A stretch of DNA of 64,000 nucleotides from contig MNCI01027203.1 of the NCBI GenBank assembly GCA_015680685.1, positions 45,274 to 109,273 on the forward strand, written 5' to 3'. The notes below the pieces were generated by a model. It saw nothing but the letters and a program-made list of their open reading frames with translations, made no database searches and had not been told where the DNA came from. Source of the stretch: Gnetum montanum (lineage: Eukaryota; Streptophyta; Gnetopsida; Gnetales; Gnetaceae). Shown in pieces: positions 11,500 to 21,700 of the stretch. Both the position numbers and the translations under genes were made by a program. The stretch's first letter is position 1; each line of letters opens with the position of its first letter.

Positions 11500-12757
11500 T
11501 TGAAGAAGGAGCATCAACGGCTAGTTGTAGGACCACCTAAACCCACTTCGCAAAATGCAATACCCATGACGCCACCTAACAATCAACCAAACTCAGGCCA
11601 TGAGGGTGAACCATCCAAAAAACATGATATATCTAAAACAATGACTCTGTGCAAAAACGACAAACCAACAACGTACAAAATAAAACTATTGGGCCCAATG
11701 GACGAAGTCACCGCTGATAAATATGCGCCCAACAGTAGAGACCTAGAAACATCCCTAACAAAAGTCACGCAAGCACTCAAGCAAAAGAATACTTCATTGA
11801 GTTTATATGACTTAGTATTGACATCTCAAACCCATCGTGAAGCTTTGGTGCGCATGTTAACATCTATCCCAGTAAGCGAGGACTTGCCTCCAAATGAACC
11901 TTCGATTCATGCAGTAATGCACTTGCACCAAGGGTCAACTTCCAAACCATTAAGTTTCCACAACGATAACATCAAGGTGGATGAGAAAATAGGAAAGGTA
12001 ACAATAGCCCCTATGTTCATAACAATACGAATAAACCAATTCAAGATACATATGGTCCATGTAGATGATGGAGCTACCATATCCCATCGTCAAACAACTG
12101 GGGCTTATAGAGCTAATCAAACCAACTGCCACCATATGCTTGAAATCATTCAGCGGGTCGTGCTTGATAGTTAAAGGCACCGTGACTTTAGACTTCATAC
12201 TAGGGGATTAATTCCCCACATCCGCTGACTTCATAGTAATCGATGAAATGCTAGGATTCAACCTAATATTAGGAAGGCCCTGGTTAGTCCAACTGAAAGC
12301 AGTCTCATCCCCTATACACCAAGAGATTCATTTGCATTATGAAGGTGGTGAAATCATCATACACGGGGAGGCTACTACACCCATCATCTCATCGTACATA
12401 GACACAGACCAAGGCTTAGAGGTTAAGCTCGAAGAGCCTAGACAACATGACATAAATGAACAACAACTGGTAAGTGGTAATCCTTTAAACATAAAAGAAA
12501 ACCCACCCAAAATAGAAATACCCAGGCCTAACATTGTACATACACAACCCCACTTAGAAACCACAACTAACATAGAAACCATGATACATGCTGAAGCATC
12601 GGAAAACACTAATGCGGGAACCATTCCATTGGATGTCCCTTGGGCTGAATTACCATTCAACGTGATCAGTGAAGGGGATGCTGAATATAGAATCATACCC
12701 GCTAACTCTACGCCTAACGTCAAAATGAAAAAAGTCAAAAAATTACTTAGCCAATAA
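11500..12757 (+). pseudogene. Aspartic protease region of element G1
   Basis: Retropepsin-type protease of a Ty3/gypsy element. A typical Tat segment precedes it (SLYDLVLTSQTHREALVRML, about 11800-11860). The catalytic motif is VDDGAT (12059-12078) and the ILGRPWL flap-side motif is at 12266-12286. A frameshift lies between them near 12085-12240. The frame then stays open for about 160 residues and ends at a natural-looking stop at 12757. It is unusual in that RT does not follow: the next 6 kb hold a repeat array and a minus-strand gene before RT begins at 18750. Confidence 0.85.
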
Positions 12758-12764
12758 AACAACA

Positions 12765-12850
12765 AATGTTCTGAAATGACGTTAAACTACAACTAGTCTG
12801 GAACGACGTTAAACTATCATGTCTTCAACGACATAAAACTAGCCACAATC
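12765..12850 (+). repeat. TTAAACT array (array 2), after protease
   Basis: Two to three units of roughly 30 bp with the core GACGTTAAACTA(C/T)... immediately after the protease stop. This is the same core as the arrays flanking pol. Confidence 0.75.
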
Positions 12851-13289
12851 AGCAATGGTTGGTCAACCGAAAAATCCACCCATGTCATTTGAAATGTCCC
12901 TTGCTTACGCTGGGGCCCAAAATGGTCTTAAAATAGTGCGAATCTAGTAAACTAGATCATCCACTTATACTTTGTTTTCCTCTCCAATTTTGGCTGACTA
13001 TTCAAATTTACGCTTCCATTGCCATGTTGTCAATAATAATTTTCGTGATTATCTTTCATTTATCATTATACTTCGACTTATGATTACATCCGTGCATTAC
13101 ACGTAAATGAAAAAAAAACAAACCAAAACATTTTACATTATCGTGTTGTGTTTGCAGTTAAACTCAAAATCAACAAAAATTTTCTTTTATATATGAAATC
13201 ATGTACAAGTACAAGAGTTAATTGGTTTCATTCATCTCAATTTAAAATTCCCGTATAAATTTGAGTAAAAAAAATTAAAAAAAACAAAA
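12851..13289. other. Non-coding spacer between array 2 and the antisense gene
   Basis: AT-rich with runs of A and T. Nothing recognised. It probably contains the 3' end and polyadenylation region of the minus-strand gene. Confidence 0.5.
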
Positions 13290-13335
13290 AAAAACTAAAA
13301 ACTAAACATCTGGGATGGGAGGGTCGTCCCCTTTN

Positions 13336-13818
13336 AAATCTTTGAAGAAAGTATCCATTGAAAAGCATCAACTGGAAATGTTTGTGGAGGGTCTGCGTCT
13401 GTGCTCTGTGTTTGACACCTTTGCTCAAAACATAACTGTTGAGATGGAGTCGCCTACTAGGGTAATCACAACCGCTTCTGTGCAAGTGTTTGTGGGTGAA
13501 TTACCTTTAAAGCATCCTACCTGGTCAGCTGTTGACAAGGGGAAGGCCTTGGCAGATGTCGACCTAGGCCTTGATGGGACCGATTGGACCAGTGTCTTAG
13601 AAGAGGAAATCCTTTGCCGACTAGAATTCGGCTTAGGGTGATCCCTTGTGGTAAGAATTTTGTTGTTATGACATTGGTTCACTAATTAATGTTTGAAATT
13701 TTTTTCTTTTGTCCATATGTTGATTTTTTCTTTTGTATTTTCAGGATCAAGGCGATGATGATGTCCAAGAAGCTGCCCCAGTGGAGCAGGGGCCCATGAT
13801 GCCAACAGGTCTAAAGGG
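13336..13818. other. Inverted contig carrying terminal exons of aORF-1 (assembly artefact)
   Basis: Bounded by Ns at 13335 and 13819. As printed, a coding stretch (IEKHQLEMFVEGLRLC onward) reads on the plus strand and ends at a splice donor TTGTG|GTAAG at 13650; an intron 13651-13744 ends TTTTCAG, then DQGDDDVQEAAPVEQ follows. All neighbouring exons read on the minus strand. Flipping the piece gives a six-base overlap (CCCTTT) with the left flank and continues in frame to a stop near 13291. Confidence 0.75.
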
Positions 13819-13819
13819 N

Positions 13820-14166
13820 TTGGGTCAGTGACGCATGACGATTGAGCGGATTCCAGTACCTGGTATATGTGACCTTAGAAGTCCACCAAGAGCGATCACC
13901 ACTTATTTTAGCAAAGGTGAACACATATCAAGCCTTGAGGTCTTCACGCTCGACTGACAACTCGGAAATTTCCTTTTCCTTTTCTTGCACTAACAACCAC
14001 AACTGATCGATGGAGTGCCTACAAGTCCAAAGCGATTTGGCATTGTGTACAAGACCCTCTGCCACCTCCTCATAAACAGGCCTTGGTACCTACTCAACTT
14101 CTGGGGATAGTGTGGCCAAAATCTCTATGCTAACTATCTCAGAAGGATCCCACCTCAGTTTGGCAC
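13820..14166 (-). pseudogene. aORF-1 exon 6: coiled-coil tail
   Basis: Begins after a pyrimidine tract and ATAG at 14167. The translation includes SPEVE, VYEEVAEGLVHNAKSLW, then a heptad-like charged stretch (QEKEKEISELSVEREDLKA) typical of a coiled coil. It has two in-frame stops. A longer coiled-coil relic on the minus strand at 41220-42460 may be the equivalent part of another copy. Confidence 0.6.
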
Positions 14167-14251
14167 CTATGCACACGAAAAGAATAAACGCTAAAATGAC
14201 AAAAGAAGGGTGTGAAACTCTAAAGCTATAGAAAAATCGAAACATTTATAA

Positions 14252-14446
14252 CTATTTGAAGGTAGGCTTCCTGAATGCATTCAACAACCTCCTCAGTGAT
14301 ACCAACCACAAAATCCATTTTACTTGGCATTTCGGTCCAATTAAATGGTCCACAAGTGCGAGACAGACTAACCTTTGTGGTCCTTTGAGGGGGAACCGTT
14401 CTCATGGGCACGTCCAACTGCATCATTCTAGTTTTACTACCTTTGT
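14252..14446 (-). pseudogene. aORF-1 exon 5
   Basis: Acceptor GCTTCCAG|AC at 14446. It encodes a short conserved block, PSKMDFVVGITEEVVECIQ, matching PKKMDFVTGIVNDVVTHLQ in aORF-2 (52587-52742). The donor here is degraded (ATAG|TTATA) whereas aORF-2 keeps CTAG|GTATGT. Confidence 0.68.
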
Positions 14447-14527
14447 CTGGAAGCGATGAAAAAATAAATGTAAAATACCATAAAAAAATAACTCACAAAA
14501 TAAATAATAAAATCAAAGAAAACATAC

Positions 14528-14779
14528 CGTGTTCTCGGTCTCCTTCTGGGTTTGGGGGATCGCCTAAGTCCAATCTTCCCTTAAGGAAGTTGCTGAATAT
14601 TTCATCAACACCACTCTGGTCATCTACCAGTTCAGTCTCTATAGTGCCTTCCCTCAGTTCTTTCATCCCTCCCACTTGATATTTACCCACATCCTCCTCC
14701 TTAGTCATTAACACTGTTGTAGCCTCCTCCTCTTCAATGATAGTCTCTAGTTCCTACCTCCTCACTTCTCGAGTCAAGT
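14528..14779 (-). pseudogene. aORF-1 exon 4: acidic segment
   Basis: Bounded by TTTAG|ACTTG at 14779 and AACACG|GTATG at 14528. It encodes a strongly acidic stretch rich in Glu and Asp with a conserved end (DEIFSNFLKGRLDLGDPP) matching FDGFFDGSLHLGDLP in aORF-2. Confidence 0.7.
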
Positions 14780-14869
14780 CTAAAGGCATCAGTGGCATGT
14801 AAGTGGTCAAAGTAAAAATTATGAATAAGATGAAAATGATAAAGCAATAAGTGCACTAAGTTTACTTAC

Positions 14870-15916
14870 CTTGGGCAGGCATCTTGAACCATATATGCTT
14901 AACCCGTGGCTTGTCCACATTTGAGGCCTCCTCGGTTGAACGTTCACGCTTTGTGAGCTTCGACTTGGCCATGCCAATGGTCTCTTTGATGACCCATTTT
15001 ACTATTTTCGCAGTATAAGGTGTGTCATCTGGTTCCAATCCCACACTATCATGTGTGTGGATTGAGGTACTAGATGATCCCCTTGTTGTGATAGATATGG
15101 ATTCATCAATTCCCTCAAGCGCATCCTGGGACTCGGCTGTTTCAAACAAATGGTTGATCCACGGGCAGGATAATTGCCCTTGGTCCTATAGAAAGTACTT
15201 ATTGTCTAAGCGAACTACTAGAAATTTGGCTAAGCAGCAAAGATAACCAGCAAAGAAGGCAAAGTTAAAGTGGGATTGTGCCTCGACATTTGAGTGCAAT
15301 CTCACTATCTCCTTATGCAGGCCCGATAACAAAAATTAGGCCCAGTTATAACGCATTCCGATTTCTAGGACAGTTTGCATAATACGCACAGCCTCAACAC
15401 CAAGACTCTGCACCTAGGAAAGGGATTTAGGGAATACCCATGCCCTAAATAGAGGATATAGTTCATTCACTTCCTCAACCTTTGACTTCCCCTGCATAGG
15501 AAATCCCTTAGCACCCTTGGTAACGCCCAACTAATCCTCTAATTCACGAACAGTATGGAGCTCTTTATGAGCCCTGTCTAAAACTACATTTATACCATTT
15601 ACCGGTACACCAAACAAGTTCAAAAAGAGTTCAAGTGATAGATGGAAAACTATCTTAACACCCTTAATCTGGGTGCTATAGTAAGAGACAAACTTGTCGA
15701 AGGAATCCACGATCCTGATCATTTCTACTATCGACACATCAGGGCCAGGGGTCATAAAGAGCTCCATAAGGCTGGCATCATCTAAACAACGAATGATGGA
15801 TGGTGAGGCATGGTTATGCAACCATTTTTGAGCCTTACTAAGCTCCCTGAACTTCATTGACAGGGTAGTCTCAGTTCGTCCAGTTGTGACAGGGTCTCCA
15901 CCAAGAGGGACATTAA
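14870..15916 (-). pseudogene. aORF-1 exon 3: conserved core (about 350 residues)
   Basis: The largest exon, one frame throughout, with four in-frame stops. At two of these aORF-2 has a Gln codon. Visible blocks: KFRELSKAQKWLHNH; a segment GVKIVFHLSLELFLNLFGVP, which resembles the putative plant transposon protein family often annotated as PF20167; then SLGVEAVRIMQTVLEIGMRYNWA and HFNFAFFAGYLC; and a basic tail before the donor GTAAGT. Acceptor TCTACAG|TTAATG at 15916. The family label is from memory of its (I/V)xGxxVxFxxxxINxxLGxP pattern and is tentative. Conservation with 53266-54107 is extensive along the whole exon. Confidence 0.75.
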
Positions 15917-16005
15917 CTGTAGATACAATTTGAAACCATTACATCAGTATAACCCCTAGTAGTTGAACAAACACATTAACACATCTAGAAAATATTGTCA
16001 TTTAC

Positions 16006-16275
16006 CTTCAGTTGTGGACTTAGATGTGCTACCCAAGTCAGAGTCACGAGGAAAAATTAGTCCCTTGGGCGACCAATCTCCATGCAACAATCGACAAGCT
16101 GTGCATTGGGTGAACGCTCTAGAAAACCGTTTATGAAAATGCACAATATCACCCTTGGTTTGAGCTAACACGGATCCACGAAGGGTGGGTACCCACCATA
16201 AAGGTCTCTAGAGAAGTACGAGCTAGAGCCAACCCATCATCATTAACACATGTTCCATCTAGATTAACTTGGGGC
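16006..16275 (-). pseudogene. aORF-1 exon 2
   Basis: Acceptor TTTTGCAG|GC at 16275 and donor TGAAG|GTAAA at 16006. The first part (VNLDGTCVNDDGLALARTS) aligns with VDKSGLHGDIDALALAQMA in aORF-3. One base shift near 16200 moves the frame, after which a clean stretch (DIVHFHKRFSRAFTQCTACR) runs to the donor. Confidence 0.68.
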
Positions 16276-16355
16276 CTGCAAAATAAAGTTTGTCAAAATA
16301 GAAACAAATGCCAACCGACATAGAAAATAGAAACAACAAGCTTAAAAAATCCTAC

Positions 16356-16805
16356 CTATTCACCTGGGAAACTGTGCCAGGAGTGTTCTAGAACAATGTA
16401 TGTGCATGCGCAGCTAAAAAAAAAGTGTTGTTAAGATAGTCCTGCCCTCGTGGAAATAGGGCCCACACACGCGTTAATGGATGAGTAGACCTGGGCCTGC
16501 CGAAGGGACCATCCTCGATCACAAGTGGCCCCTCATCGATATCCTCCATGAAAATAGTGACGCCCTCTGAGGCTCCTGGAAACATGGCCTCAAGCACACT
16601 CCGTGCCACTAGTTCACTTAGACGTGACCAGACCACCACTTTAAACTTGTCCAGGATAAAGGCGAGGAACTCACATGTCCCTTCCCTGAACCATACCCCG
16701 TTGTTGTCAACGATCAGATCAGGGGTAGGTTCATTGGCCTCAACGGGCCCAAACCACGCCAATACCCGAACTAGCTCAACTACTAGGAGAAAAGGTTCAG
16801 TGCCC
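16356..16805 (-). pseudogene. aORF-1 exon 1: degenerate FCP1/NIF-like HAD domain
   Basis: Acceptor GATTGTAG|GGG at 16805 and donor AATAG|GTAGG at 16356. The layout EPFLLVVELVRVLAWF, then a loop, then EFLAFILDKFKVVVWSRLSELV resembles the FCP1/NIF phosphatase pattern in which a hydrophobic strand ends in DxDxT or DLNGVL and a later helix-strand ends in VxVWSSR. The catalytic aspartates are absent (VELVRVL; LQIVGVL in aORF-3), so phosphatase activity would not be expected. It could be a pseudo-enzyme fold, a captured fragment, or coincidental similarity. The aORF-3 copy at 23402-23684 shows the same pattern. Confidence 0.6.
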
Positions 16806-16879
16806 CTACAATCAACCAAAATGCCATGGTAGATCAGCCATGTATGAAAATGAGACGAAAGATAAAATTTCACATTGTA

Positions 16880-17660
16880 GGTCGACACTTAGAAAAAGTT
16901 ATTGTTTACACTCAGTGTATAGGCTACCTAACTTGGCATATACGTGGTCAAACTATTTATGCTCAGTGTATACGCTACCTAACTCAGTGTATACATTGTC
17001 AAAAACCATTTTCACTCAGCGTATACACTGTGAAAATCCTCAACATATACGCCGTAGAAGCCTTCAGCGTATACGCTGTGTAAACAATTTACACTGGACA
17101 ATGTGCAAATAGTTTACGCTATACACTGTGCTAGCAATTTACACTAAACACTATGAAAATAGTTCATGCTAAAAATAGTTTACACCATACACTAGAAAAA
17201 CATGTCTACGCTATACCCCTCTTGAGAGGAACAAACTGTGCATGCTCAGCGTATCCACCATGAAAGTTCTCAGCATATACGTCGTAAAACCATTCAGTGT
17301 ATACGCTGTGTAAATAGTTTATGATAAACACTACATAAATAGTTCATGCTGAATACTATAGCATATACGTCATGAAAATAGTCAACGTATACGCCATGAA
17401 AACAGTCAACGTATATGCCATAAAAAATAGTCAGTGTATACGCTGGTAAAATCATCTACACTTCACGCTCGTAAAATCGTTTACGCTGTGCATTGACAAA
17501 ACAGATTATGCTACAAAAAACTTAGGCTATGTACAGTATACACTCTACACTCTAGAGACCCCCTACGCTGTGAACTTACGCTCAGTGTATAGAAACCCTC
17601 TATGCTATCTGTCTACGCCGGGTGTATACGTCGAAGCCCTCTATGCTACCGAAACTGTCT
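16880..17660. repeat. GTATACGC palindrome cluster in intron 1 of aORF-1
   Basis: Repeated CAGCGTATACGCTGTG-like words about every 30-37 bp with AT-rich spacers (AAAATAGT). The same motif as in the G1 LTR and leader. Many copies show TACGC decayed to TACAC or TATGC. No coding potential. Confidence 0.85.
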
Positions 17661-17715
17661 ATGCTACGAATCATGTACAGATGAAAACAATCAACAGAGA
17701 TAGGATTAGAGCCTA

Positions 17716-17847
17716 CATGTGTGATGATCTAGGCCATGATGGAACCCTCGGCCTGGGCAGACACTGCAGCATGTCCTCGCTCTCCTCTGCAAAAGTCAGG
17801 TTAGGTCCCTTCTTTCCCTAGACTTCGACTTCCTTGCCCTTGCCCAT
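17716..17847 (-). pseudogene. aORF-1 putative first exon with ATG
   Basis: The first ATG downstream of the minus-strand TATA box starts MGKGKEVEV, then an in-frame stop at 17820-17818, then about 34 more open codons. aORF-3 has an equivalent short exon (MAPKDERKH then a stop) below its own TATA box. The two are similar in position and character, only weakly in sequence. Confidence 0.5.
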
Positions 17848-18120
17848 TTTTGGCGTCCTCTATGCTGGGATCGACAGGTTTAGGCTGAGGGTTGAAATCG
17901 CTGATGCCTATGCTAAGCCTCTACACCGATTTGGAGTCTCTACGCGTACGCTGAGTTGGGATGTCTACGCTGACACTTCGACCTCTACACTCTACGTTTT
18001 TGCTGGGGTTTGTTCATTTACACTTACACTCACTATCTACACTTACACTTACTATCTATGCTTATGCTCATTTTCTACGCTTGCTTTCAGTTTACAATGT
18101 TTACAAATGATGTCCCTTCC

Positions 18121-18131
18121 TTTTATATAGT
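18121..18131 (-). promoter_or_regulatory. Minus-strand TATA box of aORF-1
   Basis: CTATATAAAAG on the minus strand, about 275 bp upstream of the putative ATG. Just upstream (18131-18172) is a GCC/GTC-rich patch that keeps CpGs in an otherwise CpG-poor area. Direction and spacing suit transcription of the antisense gene. Confidence 0.6.
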
Positions 18132-18172
18132 GCTCCGTGCCACCACCGTCGCTGCCGCCGCCACCGCCTTGC

Positions 18173-18340
18173 ACTTTGCTTCTTTTTTTTGTTGTTATTT
18201 TCATTTTAATTAAAATTATTCAAAAATAAAAAAAGAATATATTTCAAACAAGAAAAATGCTACCACATTCTAATTCCCTTGTAAACCAACTTTAGATGTC
18301 CACACCGAACATTCTAGCGCAAATTCTCCTATGTACATTA
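18173..18340. other. AT-rich spacer upstream of aORF-1 promoter
   Basis: Nothing recognised. It separates the antisense promoter from array 3. Confidence 0.4.
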
Positions 18341-18344
18341 AAAC

Positions 18345-18562
18345 AGCTCGGTATGGCCTTAAACTGCCATGACGGCCCGATATGGCCTTAAACTACCACA
18401 TACAAACCCCCTACAGCTTTTTAAGGCCTTAAACTACCATCCACGGCCCGGTAAGACCTTAAACTGCCACCCACGGCCTAGTATAGCCTTAAACTGCCAC
18501 CCACAGCCCGGTAAGGACTTAAACTACCATGCATCCTGGTGTGATGATAAACCACCATCATG
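18345..18562 (+). repeat. TTAAACT array (array 3), before RT
   Basis: About seven units of about 31 bp with a core GGCCTTAAACTGCCA and linker CACGGCCCGGTA. It lies between the antisense gene promoter and RT. Confidence 0.88.
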
Positions 18563-18749
18563 CATGTACACACGACCTACACTGCCAGAGAACATGGAAT
18601 AATACCTGTTAGCTCATTCTGCTCTTTCTTCATTGGATGGAGCAAGCCTAATGGATTATTAGCATTTATCCGCACCGTTAATCATCGATGGGCCGCATGG
18701 AAAGATCACAAGGGACATCGACATAAATCTCATCCACTTAAGTTTATCA

Positions 18750-21700
18750 ATGGATGATGTAGTCATAGCCTCAAGACAGTCAATGATAGATAACTACAAA
18801 GGTATGATAAAGCCCCTTGACATAGAAGCTAAAAACATCACCGAAGACCTGTTGACTAAAACCCCCATCACCATGCTCGAAGGAGAAATTAAAACGTTAA
18901 AATTAAGCACCTTACTGCAACCCCAACAGGCCAAATACATAGAGGAAGTGCTTAGGGACAACATAAAATCATTTGCTTGGTCATACACAGACATGCCCGG
19001 ATTGGACCCTCGAATCGTCCAGCATAATATTATCCTCGATCCAAAGTTGAGGCCAGTGAAGCAAAAAGCACGAAAGGTTAAACATGAGGTGGAATTGGCA
19101 ATTTGCAATGAGATCACCAAACTTTACCAGGCTAGTTTCATTCGGGCTGTCGATTATGCTGATTGGGTATCCAACATGGTCATTGTCCCGAATAAGAATG
19201 GAAGCATTTGCTTATGCATTGACTTCCGGGATATAAACGTTGCAACCATAAAAGATGATTTTCCCCTACCCAGTATCGATCAAATTTTTGACTAGACCAC
19301 TATGCACGCCCTATTATCTTTTATGGATGGCTTCTCGGGATATAGCCAGATACGCATTAACCTAGAACATTAGCTCTGGACTACCTTTATGACACCATGG
19401 GGAACCTTTTGTTACACAATGATGTCCTTCAGCCTCAGGAATGCTAGGGCCACATATCAAAGGGTAATGACATTCATTTTTAGTGACTACATGTTGCACT
19501 CGCTCAATGACTATGTCGATGATATCGTGGTTAAATCAAAAACATCACAACAACACATACAAGACCTTAACTTGGTGTTAAAACATTGTTTAAAATATGA
19601 GTTGAGACTTAACCCAAAGAAATGTGTCTTTGGGGTTAAAACAGGCAAAATGCTTGGATTCATAGCCTCAGAAGCAGGGATACGAGTAGNAGTTGAAATG
19701 ACAAGAAAAGGGTCTGATCTCCCCGGAGGGATAGGTGATAATGGCGAAAACACTTCCCCCTCGAGAGGTGGATGCTTCATCAAAGTTTAAAATGGCATCG
19801 TAGTCATTGGGTACTATGTCTATTGCACTTATATTTTCAGTCGAGAATTCTAGCTCTATTATTGCTTGATCATGCGTTGGTAACGTGGTCATTTGATTTG
19901 CTATGGCTTAACCCTTAACTGATGATTACACTATTTAGTGTAGGTCAAACTCAGCTATCATGGCTTTCCAACGGGCTATCTGACTTATTTCGTAAATGTT
20001 TCTTGTGATGGCTCTGAGTACATTATCCTTGCAAATTATNATGATAGCTGAGTTTGACCTACACTAAATAGTGTAATCATCAGTTAAGGGTTAAGCCATA
20101 GCAAATCAAATGACCACGTTACCAACGCATGATCAAGCAATAATAGAGCTAGAATTCTCGACTGAAAATATAAGTGCAATAGACATAGTACCCAATGACT
20201 ACGATGCCATTTTAAACTTTGATGAAGCATCCACCTCTCGAGGGGGAAGTGTTTTCGCCATTATCACCTATCCCTCCGGGGAGATCAGACCCTTTTCTTG
20301 TCATTTCAACTTTCATTATACCAACAACATAGCAGAGTATGAAGGTCTCCTTAGAGGTCTCATAGCAGCACTAGCTTTAGACATCACACGGCTTGTGGTC
20401 AGAGGAGACTCGCAACTGGTCTTAAACCAAGTCATAGATATTTATGCATGCAATTCGTAACATTTACAACCATACTATGACCTAGCAAAATAATTAATGA
20501 AATGATTCAAAAACATTGATGTGCAACACGTCTCTAGAAATGATAATACCATTGCAGACGCATTGGCCACCTTAGCGTTAAACATATCGATTGACATGTT
20601 TCATACATTACCAAGCTCCATAATCAGTTATGCCAAACCAATAATTGATACTCCTGATACATTGCCAATTGCATCCATTAGTACAACACACATGATATGG
20701 TGAAACATCGCAGCATTTAACGAACACACAAAAAGATGCAATACGAAAACCTTCTAAATAATATGCACTGGTAGGGGATAGATTGTGTCACAAATCCTAT
20801 GAAGGCATATTGCTAACATACATTGGTAGTACTGATGCCCAAACCATCGTTGAACAGGTACATGTCGGACTATGCAAAGGACATATAACACCTAAGGCAA
20901 TGGGAACAAAGATAAGACACTTAGGCTATTATTGGCCACACATGGAGTATGACTGTCTCTCCAAGGCTAAGACATGTAGTACCTGCTAAAGAAATAGCAA
21001 TCTAACCCATGTCCCACCAAATGAGTTGCATACAGCGCAAATCACATGGCCTTTCCGAAAGTGGGGGCTAGACCTTATCGGACCAATAACACCGTCATTT
21101 TCTGTAGCGCATAGTTTCATCATAACCATAACAGAATATTTCACGAAGTGGGTAGAAGCTGTTCCCCTAGGAAAGATTACATTTAAACACATATGCAACT
21201 TCATTCTTAAAAACATTGTAACCTGTTTTGGCATCCCTATGACCACCATCACCGATAATGGGCCACAATTCAGCAGTGCTGAAACCAAAACTTTTTGTGA
21301 AAGTCTGGGGATCAAAAACTCATTTTCATCCCCTTACTACCCTCAGAACAATGGGCAAGCAGAGGCCACCAACAAAGCCATCATTACTATACTTAAAAAG
21401 ATGCTTATCCTAAGCATGAGAAGATGGCACAAACAATTGGTATACGCACTATGGGCATATCGTACGACACATCAAACTTCAATAGGTAAAATGCCATATA
21501 GCCTTGTTTATGGTTCAGAAGCTGTCTTACCTCTGGAATTGTAGGTACCATATTTAAGGATCACACTTTCTGGACTCCTCGATGAAGGACAAAATAATGA
21601 CTTGCGCATCATTGGCCTAAACTCAGTGGAGGAGGAATGCATACGTGTACTTGATCAGATTGAGTGGTACCAAAAACAACAACGGCAATGCCATCGGCAT

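Larger units (their letters stand above)
13290..18131 (-). pseudogene. Spliced antisense gene aORF-1 inside element G1
   Basis: A multi-exon gene on the strand opposite to gag and pol, placed between protease and RT. From its 5' end: TATA box at 18131-18121; ATG exon at 17847-17716; long repeat-filled intron 1; exon 16805-16356; exon 16275-16006; exon 15916-14870; exon 14779-14528; exon 14446-14252; exon 14166-13820; then the contig 13336-13818, which is mis-oriented and when flipped supplies one or two terminal exons and a stop near 13291. Most junctions show AG and GT signals, for example CCAAG|GTAAGT at 14870 and TTTTGCAG|GC at 16275. Products of the exons match those of the copies at 22890-24619 and 52587-54107. 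It is decayed by about five in-frame stops and one frameshift. The nearest known concept is the antisense ORF of Tat elements; the splicing, the HAD-like exon and the location are the unusual parts. Function unknown. Confidence 0.78.

Noticed and set aside
13315-13641. A separate sense-strand gene with its own intron
   Set aside because: It lies in an N-bounded contig whose flanks and neighbours fit only if it is flipped, making it part of the antisense gene.
19691-20310. A 270-bp palindrome or foldback element
   Set aside because: The two arms are bounded by Ns and the flipped contig restores RNase H, so it is an assembly artefact.
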